This document shows, one piece after another, positions 1 through 10,736 of a stretch of 64,000 nucleotides of DNA (position 1 is its first letter; each line of letters starts with the position of its first letter). The notes under the pieces are model-generated. The model saw nothing but the letters and a program-made list of their open reading frames with translations. It had not been told where the DNA came from and ran no database searches. A program made the translations under genes and the position numbers. The DNA is from Prorocentrum cordatum. Lineage: Eukaryota > Sar > Dinophyceae > Prorocentrales > Prorocentraceae. The stretch is from contig CAUYUJ010002079.1 in the NCBI GenBank assembly GCA_963575745.1, forward strand, positions 29,700 through 93,699. The letters run 5' to 3'.

Positions 1-1315
1 ATCTGTAGAATACGAATAGTTTCGCTAACCTGGCTCGAGTAGCAGACCGAGTTCGGACCTCTAGATGCTCCAGAGAGACGCGCCTGATGATTCTGAATCG
101 AGTACGTGTGCGTATCAGCTCTGTAGCTATCCTACAGCTCGAGTTCAGTACAGAAAACTCGAGAACATCTATCAAGAAAATTCGTACAATACGAATAGTT
201 TTGCGGACCTAGCTCGAGTAGTGGACCGAGTTCAGACCTCTAGATGCTTCAGACGAACGCGCATGATGATGCTGAATCGATTACGTGGGCGTACAAGCCA
301 TGTAGCTCTCCTAGAGTTCGAGTAAAGTACAAAAAACCGAGAGCACCTGTCAACAAATTTCGTGAATACGAATAGTTTCGCGGACCTAGCTCGAGTAGCA
401 GACCGAGTTCGGACCTCTAGATGCTCCAGACGAACGCGCCTGATGATTCTGAATCGAGTACGTGTGCGCATCAGCTCTGTAGCTCTCCTACAGCTCGAGT
501 TCAGCACAGAAAACCGACAACAGCTGTCAAGAACATTCGTACAATACGAATAGTTGTACGGACCTAGCTCGATTAGCAGACCGAGTTCAGACCTCTAGAT
601 GCTTCAGACAAACGTGCATGATGATTCTGGATCGATTCAGTGGGCGTACAAGCTATGTAGCTCTCCTACAGTTCGAGTTAAGTAGAGCAAACTGAGAGCA
701 CCTGTCAACAAGTTTCGTAGAATACGAAAAGTTTCGCGGACCTAGCTCGAGTAGTGGACCGAGTTCAGACTCCAGATGCTTGAGACGACCGCGCCTGATG
801 ATTCTGAATCGATTTTGTGGGCGCGCCAGCTCTGTAGCTCTTCTACAGCTCGAGTAAAGTACCGAAAACCGACAACTTCTGTCAAGAAAATCGGTGGAGT
901 ACGAATAGTTTTCCGGGCCTAGCTCGAGTAGCAGACTGAGTTCAGATGAACGTGCCTGATGATCCTGAATCGGTTTCTGTGCGTACCAGCTATGTAGGTC
1001 TCCTAAATCTCGAGTCAAGTACAGAAAACCGTCAACGCGTGTCAAGATGACTCGAAAGGGCCGCTCCCGCCCGGACGCTTTTTGGCAGTAATATCTACCC
1101 GATCGAGCTGAGATTAAGACGGCGAGCGGGAATAAGATCGAATATCACGGGGAAAATACTAGAGCTCCAACGTGGTCGAATTTCGAGAACATAATTTTTA
1201 ACCGAGCAAAAGTCACCAAAAGGTCCGTCGAGATTTTTCTTGCCAACTAGCTCTCCAGCGCGCCGGAATTACTCTTAAGCTTCCAGCAACTAGCTAAGGG
1301 AAGCTCTACGAGTTA
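1..1315. repeat. Family A unit, right part (satellite block plus terminal block and closing end)
   Basis: Six diverged tandem units of about 177 bp run from 1 to about 1045, recognisable by the recurring phrase GACCTAGCTCGAGTAG near 28, 206, 383, 562, 739 and 917. The non-satellite terminal block follows (CGCTCCCGCC near 1064 to CCGGAATTACTC near 1264). The unit closes with GGAAGCTCTACGAGTTA ending at 1315. Its opening hairpin lies left of the window. Confidence 0.8.
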
Positions 1316-1427
1316 CTAGAGCTCTAACGACTTGCTGAATTTCGAGAACATAATTTTCAACCGAGCAAAAGTCATCAAAAGGTCCGTCGAGATTTCTTGC
1401 CAACTAGCTCACCAGCGCGTTCGAATA
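1316..1427. repeat. Family A terminal-block fragment (host of neighbouring insertions)
   Basis: This is a piece of another A terminal block (CTAGAGCTCTAACG to GCGTTCGAATA). It continues the phrase AAAATA|CTAGAGCTC seen uninterrupted elsewhere, so the unit ending at 1315 had inserted into it. It appears to resume at 6557 and close at 6600. Confidence 0.65.
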
Positions 1428-2515
1428 CTGGGCGCCGGCGGTAAACCGTCAACCTTGGTTACCGCAAGGAGACTCGTAGAGCTTCCTTGCCATATACCAT
1501 ATCCAAAGAATTAGCAGAGAACGACTAGTTTTTCAGCCCGAGCGCTGATAGCAGACTGATCTCAGGCGTCTAGATACATTTCACTAGCGCCCATGATGAT
1601 TCCTTCCCATTGCTATGCTGAACAGCTCTGCAGCTGATCTGCAGCACGAGTAAAACAAAGAAAAACAATACCACTTCCGAGAAAGTAGCAGAGCCCGAAT
1701 AGGTGTTGAGCCCTAGGCCCTAATAGCAGACTGAGCTCAGGTGTCTAGATACTTTCAAATAGCGCGCATGATGATTATATTCCCATTGCTGTGCCTAAGA
1801 GCTCTGAAGCTCATCTGCACCTCGAGTTCAGTCACCAAGTCCATTACCAGAAAAATAGCAGAGTATGACTAGTTGTTCGGCGTCTGCGCTCATAACAGAC
1901 CCGAGTAAAGCGTCTAGATACTTCAGACTAGCGCTCGGGATGATTGTCTTCTGATTTCTGTGCCGAGGAGCTGTCAAGCTTATATGCAGCTCGAGTTAAG
2001 TGAAGAAATTCACCATCGTTCGAAAAAAATCTGTCGAATACGAATAGTTTTGCGGACCTAGCTCGAGTAGCAGACTGAGCTCAGAGCTGTGGATGCTTCA
2101 GCCGAATGCGCCTGATGATTCTGAATCGACTACGTGCGCGCACCAGCTCTGTAGCTATACTACAGCTCGAGTTCAGTACGGAAAACCGACAGCGCCTGTC
2201 AAGATGATAGCTCCGCGGACCTAGCTCGAGTAGCAGACCGAGTTCAGACCTCTAGATGCTTCAGACGAACGCGACTGATGATTCTGAATCGATTCCGTGT
2301 GCGCACCAGCTCTGTAGCTATCCTGAAACTCGAGTTAAGTACAGAAAAACCGACAGCACCTGTCAAGAGAATTCGAAGAGTACGAATAGTTTCGCGGACC
2401 TAGCTCGAGTAGCAGACCGAGTTCAGACCTCTAGATGCTTCAGACGAATGCGCCTGATGATTATGTATCGCTTCCTGTGCGTGCCAGCTCTGTAGCTCTC
2501 CTGCAGCTCGAGTTA

Positions 2516-4101
2516 CTGGGCGCCGGCGGTAAGCCGTCAACCTTGGTTACCGCCGGGGGACTCGTAGAGCTTCCTTGCCATATACCATCTCTAAAGAATA
2601 AGCAGAGTGCGAATAGTTGTTCAGCCCGGGCGCTAATAGCAGACTGATTGCAGCCGTCTAGATGCATTCAACTGGCGCCTCTGATGATTTTCTTCCGATT
2701 GCTGTGCAGAACAGCCCTGTAGCTCATCTGCAGCGCGAGTTAGACCAAGAAAACCAATACCGTCTCCAAGAAATTAGCAGAATACGAATAGTTGTTCAGC
2801 CCGAGCGCTCATAGAAGACTGATTTCAGGGGTCTAGACACTATCAAATAGCGCGCCTCATGATTCTCTTCCGTTTGATCTGCCTAAGAGCTCGGGAGCTC
2901 ATCTGCAGTTCCAGCTCAGTCAGAACAACCATTCCGTCACCAGGAAAAAAAACAGAATATGAATAGTTGTGCGGCTTCTGTGCTGAGAACAGACCGAATC
3001 CAAGCGTCTGGATACTTCAGACTAGCGCGTCTGATAATTCCGTCCCGATTTCTGTGCCAAAGAGCTCTGCAGCTTAGATGCAGCTCGACTTGAGGCAAGG
3101 AGCTCACCATCATCTCAAAAAAAATCGGTCGAATACGAATAGTTTCGCAAACCCAGCTCGAGTAGCAGACCGAGTTCCGACCTCTAGATGCTTCAGACGA
3201 ACGCGCTTGATGATTCTGACTCGGGCACGTGTGCGCATCAGCTCTGCAGCTATCCTACAGCTCGAGTTCAGTACAGAAAGCCGACGACAGCTGTCAAGAA
3301 AATTCGTACAATACGAAAAGTTTTGCGGACCTAGCTCGAGTAGTGGACCGAGTTCAGACCTCTAGATGCTTCAGACGAACGCGCATGATGATTCTGAATT
3401 GATTACGTGGGCGCACAAGCTATGTAGCTCTCCTGGAGTTCGAGTGAAATACAAAAAAGCGAGAGCACCTGTCAACAAATTTTCTGAATACGAATAGCTT
3501 CGCGGACCTACCTCGGTTAGTGGACCGAGTTCAGAGCTCTAGATGCTTGAGACGAACGCGCGTGATGATTCTGAATCGAGTACGTGTGCGCATCAGCCCT
3601 GTAGCTCTCCTACAGCTCGAGTTGAGTACCGAAAACCGGCAGCATATGTCAAGAAAATGGGTATAATACGAATAGCTTCGCGGACCTAGCTCGAGTAGCA
3701 GACTGAGTTCAGACCTCTAGATGCTTCAGATGAACGCGCCTGATGATTCTGAATCGGTTTCTGTGGATACCAGCTCTGTAGCTCTCCTACAGCTCGAGTT
3801 CAGTACCGAAAACCGACAGCGCCTGTCAAGATGACTCGAAACAGCCGATCCCGCCTGGATGCTTTTTGGCAGTAATAGGTACCCGATCGAGCTGAGATTA
3901 AGACGGCGAGCGGGAATAAGATCGAATATCACGGAAAAAATACTAAAGCTCAAACGAATGGAGAAATTTCGAGAACATAATTTTCAACCGAGCAAAAGTC
4001 ACCAAAAGGTCCGTCGAGATGTTTCTTGCCAACTAGCTCTCCAGCGCGTTCGAATTACTCTTAAGATTCCAGCAACTAGCTAAGGGAAGCTCTACGAGTT
4101 A
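2516..4101. mobile_element. Family A element, complete, in a satellite unit
   Basis: It opens CTGGGCGCC with the hairpin near 2520-2555 and closes CTCTACGAGTTA at 4101. The flanks CAGCTCGAGTTA and AGTACAGAAAACC rejoin to the normal satellite phrase CTCGAGTTAAGTACAG, so the pre-insertion site is visible. The length is 1586 bp. Internal 177-bp units run to about 3830, then the terminal block. Confidence 0.85.
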
Positions 4102-4359
4102 AGTACAGAAAACCGAGAGCACCTGTCAAGATCACTCGAAACAGCCGATCCCGCCCACATGCTTTTTGGCAGTAGTAGGTACCCGATCGAGCTGAGATTC
4201 AGACGGCGAGCGAGAATAAGATCGAATATCACGGGAAAAAATACTAGAACTCTAACGAATTGAGGAATTCCGAGAACATAATTTTCAACCGAGCAAAAAG
4301 CAGAAAAAAAGTCCGTCGAGATTTTTCTTACCAACTAGCTCTCCGGCGGACTGGAATTA

Positions 4360-6512
4360 CTGGGCGCCGGCGGTAAACCGTCAACCTCGGTCACCGCTGG
4401 GGAGCTCGTAGAGCTTCCTTGCCATATACCATCTCTAAAGAATAAGCAGAGTACGAATAGTTGTTCAGCCCGAGCGCTAATAGCAGACTGATTGCAGCCG
4501 TCTAGATGCATTCAACTAGCGCCTCTGATGATGTCCTTCCGATTGCTGTGCAGAACAGCTCTGTAGCTCATCTGCACCGCGAGGTAGACCAAGAGAACCA
4601 ATACCGTCTCCAAGAAATTAGCAGAGCACGAACAGTTGTTCAGCCCGAGCGCTCATAGAGAACGGATTTCAGGGGTCTAGACACTATCAAATAGCGCGCC
4701 TCATGATTCTCTTCCGTTGATCTGCCTAAGAGCTCGGGAGCTCATCTACAGCTCGAGCTTAGTCAGAAAAATCATTCCATAACCAGAAAAGAATCGTGAT
4801 ATGAATAGTTGTTCGGCTTCTGTGCTGAGAACAGACCGAATTCAAGCGTCTGGATACTTCAGACTAGCGCGTCTGATAATTCCGTCCCGATTTCTGTGCC
4901 AAAGAGCTCTGAACCTTAGATGCAGCTCGACTTTACTCAAGGAACTCACCATCATCTCGAAAAAATGGGTAGAATACGAATAGTTTCGCGATACCAGCTC
5001 GAGTAGCAGACCGAGTTCGGACCTCTAGATGCTCCAGAAGGACGCGCCTGATGATTCTGAATCGAGCACGTGTGCGCATCAGCTCTGCAGCTATCCTACA
5101 GCTCGAGTTCAGTACAGAAAACCCGAGAACATCTATCAAGAAAATTTGTAGAATACGAATAGCTTTGCGGAGCTAGCTCGAGTAGTGGACCGAGTTCAGA
5201 CCTCTAGATGCTTCAGACGAACGCGCATGATGATTCTGAATCGATTACGTGGGCGTACAAGCCATGTAGCTCTCCTAGAGCTCGAATGAAATACAGAAAA
5301 CCGAGAGCACCTGTCAACAAATTTCGTGAATACGAACAGTTTCGCGGGCTTAGCTCGAGTAGTGGACCGAGTTCAGAGCTCTAGATACTTGAGACGAACG
5401 CGCGCGATGATTCTGAATCGGTTCCGTGGGCGCATCAGCCCTGTAGCTATCCTACAGCTCGAGTTAAGTACCGAAAATCGACAGCATCTGTCAAGAAAAT
5501 CTGTATATTACGAATAGCTTCGCGGACCGAGCTCGAGTAGCAGACTGAATTCAGACCTCTGCTTCAGATGAACGCGCCTGATGATTCTGAATCGGCTTCT
5601 GTGAGTACCAGCTCTGTAGCTCTAGAGCTCGAGTCAAGTACCGAAAACCGACAGCGCCTGTCAACATGACTCGGAAGGGCCGATCCCGCCCAAGTGCTTT
5701 TTGGCAGTAGTAGGTACCCGATCGAGCTGAGATTGAGACGGCGAGCGGGAATGAGATCGAATATCACGGGAAGAAATACTAGAGCTCTAACGAATTGTTG
5801 AATTTCGACCACATAATCTTCAGCCAAGCAAAAGTCAGCAAAAGGTCCGTCGAGATTTTTCTTGCCAACTAGCTCCCCAGCGCGTTCGAACTGGCGCCGT
5901 CGGTGAACCGTCAACCTGGTCACCGCCAGGAACCTCGTAGAGCTCCTTGGGCGCGTAAGAGTGCTCAGAGTCGAAGTAGAGAACTTCGCAGAAAATGTTC
6001 CTAAAATCTTGAATTTTGCATTTTTTATGTCAACAGAAAGTGGGCTCCTCCAAGTGAACATATATTTAAAAAATCCCCCATCGAGCTGAGCTGATCTCAG
6101 AATTTAGCGTATATACTGATGCAGGGATTGAGAATCTGCTTTAGCAATATGACCCGTCAGATCTCTATTAAATATTACGAAAACCGGGAAATACATTTTT
6201 AGTTCCAACCATAGGGTTGGTTCCAGCAAGTCTTTTGAAAATAATGTTGCTTCTAGAGCCCTGGAACTTCTACCAGCAGATGCGCCATAGCATACTGTGC
6301 GTAAGTAAAATCTGTCTTCTCACAATGACTTTTCAAATCTTGCACAAAGATACAAAAACACTACCCCAAGTCATCACATTGTCTCTTAAGGTAGGGTCTG
6401 CCAACTAGCTCCACCCTGCGCCCGAATTCATCTTAGCCCATCTTGCCGAAGAGCTCCACGAGGTAATAGTCTTAAGCTTCCAGCAACTAGCTAAGGGAAG
6501 CTCTACGAGTTA
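4360..6512. mobile_element. Family A element containing a nested B element
   Basis: It opens CTGGGCGCC at 4360 right after GGAATTA and closes CTCTACGAGTTA at 6512. The right flank CTCGTTAGCTTCCAGCC continues the A terminal phrase GGAATTACTCTTAAGCTTCC. Head-type satellite units run 4430-4960, standard units 4970-5640, then the terminal block, which is interrupted by the B element at 5891-6465. Confidence 0.78.
5891..6465. mobile_element. Family B element, hairpin partly decayed
   Basis: It opens CTGGCGCC with CGTCGGTGAACCGTCAACCT/GGTCACCGCCAG and then ACCTCGTAGAGCTCC. It closes GAGCTCCACGAGGTA at 6465. The body 5950-6400 is AT-richer than the surroundings and has no satellite units or plausible gene. 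The right flank approximates the A terminal-block phrase, consistent with insertion there. Confidence 0.7.
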
Positions 6513-6556
6513 CTCGTTAGCTTCCAGCCACTAACTAAGGGAAGCTCTGCGAGTGA

Positions 6557-6935
6557 TTCCGAAGCTTCCAGCGACTAGCCAAGGGAAGCTCTACGAGCCA
6601 TTTCTCTAGCTCATCGATGACGAAGAGCTCTACGAGGTACTAGCTCCACCCCGCGCTGGAATTCTGCTAGCTCGCCAATTACGAAGAGCTCCACGAGGTA
6701 CTCTTACGCTTCCAGCAACTACCTAAGGGAAGCTCTACGAGTTTCTAGCTCCATCCCGCGCTGGAACCCCTCTAGCTCATCGACAACGAAGAGCTCTATG
6801 AGGTACCCTTACGCTTCCAGCAACTAGCTACGGGAACCTCTACGAGTTAAGCTCTACGAGGTATACCGACGAGCTCTGCGAAGTATTCCTCTAGCTCATC
6901 GATGCCGAAAAGCTCTACGAGGTACTATTCACTCG
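6557..6935. repeat. Ladder of closing ends from nested A and B/C units
   Basis: About eight closing ends follow each other within 380 bp (ends near 6600, 6639, 6700, 6754, 6805, 6849, 6863 and 6925). They alternate between the A form (GGAAGCTCTACGAGTT) and the B/C form (GAGCTCTACGAGGTA), each preceded by the last 30-60 bp of its family. Most of the matching openings must lie left of position 1 or be lost. Confidence 0.75.
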
Positions 6936-7694
6936 TAGAGTTTCCCTTAGAGCGTTAGCGGCGAAGCTAGAAGAGTAATTCCGGGGCGCTGGAGGGCTAG
7001 TTGGCAAGAAACATCTCGACTGACCTTTTGGTGACTTTTGCTCGGTTGAAAATTATGTTCTCGCAATTCCTCAATTCGTTAGAGCTCTAATATTTTTTCC
7101 CCGTGATTTTCGATCTTATTCCCGCTCGCCGTCTCAATCTCAGCTCGATCGGGTACCTATTACTGCCAAAAAGCATCCAGGCGGGATCGGCTGTTTCGAG
7201 TCATCTTGACACGTGTTGACGGTGTTCTGTACTTAACTCGAGATTTAGGAGAGCTACAGAGCTGGTACGCACAGAAAAGGATTCAGAATCATCAGGCGCG
7301 TTCGTCTGTTGCATCCAGAGGTCTGAACTCGGTCTGCTACTCGAGCTACGTCCGCGGAACTATTCGTATTCTTTCAGTCATCTTAACAGATGAGCTTGAG
7401 AGCACTGAGGCATTGAAATGCGAAGATAATCATCATGCGCGCTATTTGGAGGTATCTAGACACCCGCGCTCAGTCTGCTATTAGCAAGAGGGCTGAACAC
7501 CGATTCGTACTCTGCTACTTTCTTGGAAATGCTAACTGTTTTTATTGGTTTTACTCGTGCTGCAGATGAGCTACAGAGCTGTTCAGCACAGCAATGGGAA
7601 GGGAATCATCAGGGAAAATATTGAAATGTATCTAGAAGCCTGAGATCAGTCTGCTATCAGCGCTCGGGCTCAAAAACTATTCGATCTCTGCCAA
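6936..7694. repeat. Inverted family A terminal block and satellite units
   Basis: The orientation flips here. It starts ACTCGTAGAGTTTCCC (inverse of the A closing end), then runs the terminal block backwards (GGATCGGCTG near 7187) and satellite units backwards to about 7690. It ends without an inverted hairpin at the junction with the next unit, so it is a partial copy or a rearranged segment. Confidence 0.7.
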
Positions 7695-9302
7695 CTGGAA
7701 GCCGGCGGTAAGCCGTCAACCTTGGTTTTTTGCGTCTTTGCTGGGACCATCTTGGCCACTGAGGCCAGGTCCTGCAAGTCTCAGGCGAATCAAACGACCT
7801 GTGGGCACTGCAACAGTGAGAATACTGATGAGGCGAAACTAATACTACAGACAACCCTACAACAGTGAGAACACTGATGAGGCGAAACTAATACTACGAC
7901 ATGAGAGCCAGGAGACCTGGCCAAGAACTGAACATGCACACACTGAATTATTAGAGCTCAAACAAATGCATATGCACCATGACTATGGGACCGAAAGGCA
8001 ACACTACCGAATCACAAGCAATAAACAAAGGCAACGAACAAACTGAAAGACTATGCACTGAATAAGGATGCACTGAATGACCGCACGAGGCAATCACAAT
8101 CAACAATCAAAAAGACCACGCGAGGCAATCACAATCAACAATCCAACACAATACAGCGTACAATACATCGGAGGAACCACGCACGTCGAAACTCGTAGAG
8201 TTTCACTTGCCGAAACTCCTCGGGCGTCCGAAGAATTGTATTCGGTAACCGCTGCACTTGGAAACCTCAAGAAACTTGGCAGTCTCGGCGCGGTTCATTT
8301 GTCCTGTCAAGTACCTGTGCACCTCGAAGAGCTTCCTTGCCATATACCATCTCCAAAGAATTAGCAGAGTACGAATAGCTCTTCAGCCCGAGCGCTAATA
8401 GCAGACTCATTGCAGCCGTCTAGATACATTCAACTAGCGCCTCTAATGATTCCCTTCTGATTGCTGTGCTGAACAGCTCTCTAGCTCATCTGCAGCGCGA
8501 GTTATACCAAGAAAACCACTACCATCTCCAAGAAATTAGGGTACGAATAGTTGTTCAGCCCGAGCACTGATGGAAGACTGATTTCAGGCGTATAGATATC
8601 AAATAGCGCGCCTGATAATGCTCTTGCAATTGCTGTGCCAGCTCTGTAGCTCGAGCTAGGTACAAAAAACCGACGGCATTTGCCAAGAAAATCGGTAAAA
8701 TACTAATAGCTTCGCAGACCTAGCTCGAGTAGTAGACCGAGTTCAGACCTCTAGATGCTCCAGACGACCGCGTCTGATGATTCTGAATCGGTCTCTGTGC
8801 GCACCAGCTCTGTAGCTCTCCTACAGCTCGAGTTCAGTACAAAAAACCGACAGCATCTGTCAAGAAAATCGATAGAATACGAATAGTTTTGCGGATCTAG
8901 CTCGGGTAGCAGACTCAGTGCAGCCCTCTAGATGCTTCAGATGAACGCGCCTGGTGAATCTAGATCGGTTTCTGTGAGTATCAGAACTGTAGCTCTCCTA
9001 AAGCTCGAGTTAAGTACAGAAAACCAACAGCACCTCTCGAGATGACCCGAAACGGCCGATCCCGCCTGGATGCTTCTTGGCAGTAATAGGTACCCGATCG
9101 AGCTGAGATTAAGACGGCGAGCGGGAATAAGATCGAATATCACGGGAAAAAATACTAGAGCTCTAACGAATTGTTGAATTTTGAGAACATAATTTTCAAC
9201 CGAGCAAAAGTCACCTAAAGGTCCGTCGGGATTTTTCTTGCCAACTAGCCCTCCAGCGCCCCGGAAATACTTTTCTAGCTTCGCCGCTAACGCTCTAACG
9301 GA
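7695..9302. mobile_element. Family A element with an insertion in its hairpin loop
   Basis: It opens CTGGAAGCCGGCGGTAAGCC at 7695. The loop is interrupted after CAACCTTGG by the insert at 7726-8305. The family A head resumes at about 8323 (GAGCTTCCTTGCCATATACC), satellite units run to about 9030, then the terminal block to about 9270 and a decayed closing end near 9300. Confidence 0.65.
7726..8305 (-). mobile_element. Short retroposed element G in the hairpin loop, with internal tandem repeats
   Basis: The insert begins exactly after CAACCTTGG with TTTTTTGCGTCTTTGC, i.e. a minus-strand 3' tail GACGCAAAAAA, the same tail as the element at 12684-12934. It contains two 49-bp tandem copies (7811 and 7860) and two 35-bp copies (8087 and 8122). 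A degenerate GTCAAGTACC at 8306 may be the remnant of the target on the far side. No convincing coding region is seen. The right boundary is approximate. Confidence 0.55.
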
Positions 9303-9307
9303 AGCTA

Positions 9308-9397
9308 TACGAATTATTCTTTGGACATAATATATGGCAAGGAAGCTCTACGAATCTCCCGGCGGTAAGAAAGGTTGACGCTTTACCGCCAGCGCCA
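9308..9397. repeat. Inverted family A head (hairpin in reverse orientation)
   Basis: Read on the minus strand this is CTGGCGCTGGCGGTAAAGCG, loop, TTACCGCCGG, then GTAGAGCTTCCTTGCC. It is a family A opening lying backwards and followed on the plus strand by T, the complement of the usual left-flank A. It is the only clear inverted head seen in the window. Confidence 0.75.
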
Positions 9398-9536
9398 GTT
9401 AGCTTCAAGCACCTAGCTAAGCGAAGCTCTACGAGTTACTAGCTCCGCCCTGCGCGCGAATTTTTCTTGGACCGAGTTCAGGCCTCTACTCTTAAGCTAC
9501 CAGCAACTAGCTACGAGGGGCTCTACGGGTTAAACC
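9398..9536. repeat. Stacked family A closing fragments
   Basis: Two decayed A closing ends (CTCTACGAGTTA near 9442 and CTCTACGGGTTA near 9535) are separated by pieces of B/C and satellite sequence. They look like leftovers of nested units. Confidence 0.5.
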
Positions 9537-9751
9537 CTGCCAGGCACGCTTCCACGCGTGCCTGCACGCGTGCAGGCACGCGCGGGCGCGTGGCGGAAGC
9601 GCTTCCGGACCCGCTGCCGGAACATACAACTTTCTGCGACGATTCTGGAGCGGCGAAGACGGGCTGCTGACGGGCACCACCACCGTCCCGCTTCTAATGT
9701 AAAAACCTATAGCTCTCAGATAGCCCCCCAGGAAAGACGCGGAGAGCACTG
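9537..9751. repeat. GC-rich repeat X, copy 1
   Basis: This is not hairpin-family sequence. It shares with 32286-32551 a central palindrome (9557-9580, CGTGCCTGCACG/CGTGCAGGCACG), CCCGCTGCCGG and the phrase CACCACCGTCCCGCTTCTAAT. It lies directly against the truncated LINE copy at 9752. Its function is unknown and no reading frame looks real. Confidence 0.6.
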
Positions 9752-9963
9752 GGTTGGGCGTTGGGTGTTGGGGTCGGCTACACAGGGCGCGTGCGCCCTA
9801 GCCGCGCAGAGTCCCTAGGGTCCCTCACGCCCTCTCAACCTCTTTGGGGTTGGAGGCCCGAGGATCTCAGAGATAATCTGCCGAACACCTTGCAGCAGGC
9901 GTTCACAAGCTGTGAGCTCGCTATCTGTAACAGTGGCCCCCAGAGGGAGTAAAGAAGCCTCCT
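9752..9963 (-). mobile_element. 5'-truncated copy of the LINE 3' end
   Basis: It matches 40130-40334 over about 205 bases with only two differences found by eye, and includes the last codons of the reverse transcriptase/RNase H frame. The minus-strand 3' end runs into a short CCCAAC-type tail, as in the full element. It stops at GCCTCCT, where the full element continues with ORF2. Truncation at the 5' side is the typical outcome of incomplete target-primed reverse transcription. The near identity implies recent activity. Confidence 0.9.
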
Positions 9964-10021
9964 CGTCAACCTGGTCTTTTGCGTCTTTTGCGATGGCCGG
10001 TTCGAGCTCCCATGGGAGCAG
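9964..10021 (-). mobile_element. Fragment of the short retroposed element S
   Basis: CGTCAACCTGG from a family hairpin is followed by TCTTTTGCGTCTTTTGCG and the palindromic GAGCTCCCATGGGAGC. This equals the left end of the insert at 12684-12934, with one internal base change and a shorter T run. It stops abruptly at a satellite unit. Confidence 0.7.
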
Positions 10022-10736
10022 CCCGAGTTATGTACAGAAAACTGACAGCACCTGTGAAGATGACTCGAAGAATATAGTTTCGCGGACCTAGCTCGAGTAG
10101 CAGACCGAGTTCGGACCTCTGGATGCAACAGACGAACGCGCCTGATGATTCTGAATCGGTTACGTATGCGCACTAGATCTGTAGCTCTCCTACAGCTCGA
10201 GTTAAGTACCGAAAATCGACAGCATCGTCAACAAATTCCGTAGAATACGAATAGTTTCGCGGACCTAGCTCGAGTAGTAGAACGAGTTCAGACTTCTAGA
10301 CGCTAGAGACAGACGCGCCTGATGATTCTGAATCAGTTTCTGGGGGTACCAGCTCTGTAGCTCTCCTACAGCCCGAGTTAAGTACAGAAAACCGACAGCA
10401 CCTTTCAAGATGACTCGAAGAATACAAATAGTTTCGCGGACCTAGCTCGAGTAGCAGACCGAGTTCAGACCTCTGAATGCAACTCACGAACGCGCCTGAT
10501 GATTCTGGATCGGTTTCTGTAAGCATCAGCTCTGTAGCTCCGCTACAGCTCGAGTGAAGCACAAAAGGCCCACAACGGCTGTCAAGATGACTCGAAACAG
10601 CCGATCCCGCCGGAGTGCTTTCTGGCTGTAGAAGGTACCCGATCGAGCTGAGATCAAGACGACGAGCGGGAATAAGATCGAATATAATGAAAAATACGAG
10701 AGCTCAAACGAATTGTTGAATTTCGAGAGAACAAAA
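10022..10736. repeat. Family A satellite units and terminal block (host)
   Basis: Diverged 170-178 bp units (10022-10590) are followed by a terminal block from about 10595. The block is interrupted at 10737 and resumes at 12194, closing with CTCTAGCAGTTA at 12312. Confidence 0.75.

Larger units (their letters stand above)
1428..6556. mobile_element. Family A hairpin-headed element, host of two nested A copies
   Basis: It opens with CTGGGCGCC and the hairpin GGCGGTAAACCGTCAACCTTGG/TTACCGC, then ACTCGTAGAGCTTCC. A head subtype of diverged tandem units (1505-2030) precedes standard units (2030-2515). It is interrupted by the elements at 2516-4101 and 4360-6512. Its terminal block is 4102-4359 and its decayed closing end GCTCTGCGAGTGA ends at 6556. 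Mobility is inferred from the rejoinable target sites. Confidence 0.7.

Noticed and set aside
7825-7888. CTGATGAG-GCGAAAC twice in tandem, resembling a hammerhead ribozyme core, or box C/D snoRNA motifs
   Set aside because: Only a single-base gap is left for stem II, and no stems I/III or cleavage triplet could be placed. No D box pairing or terminal stem was found. Chance or repeat content is more likely.
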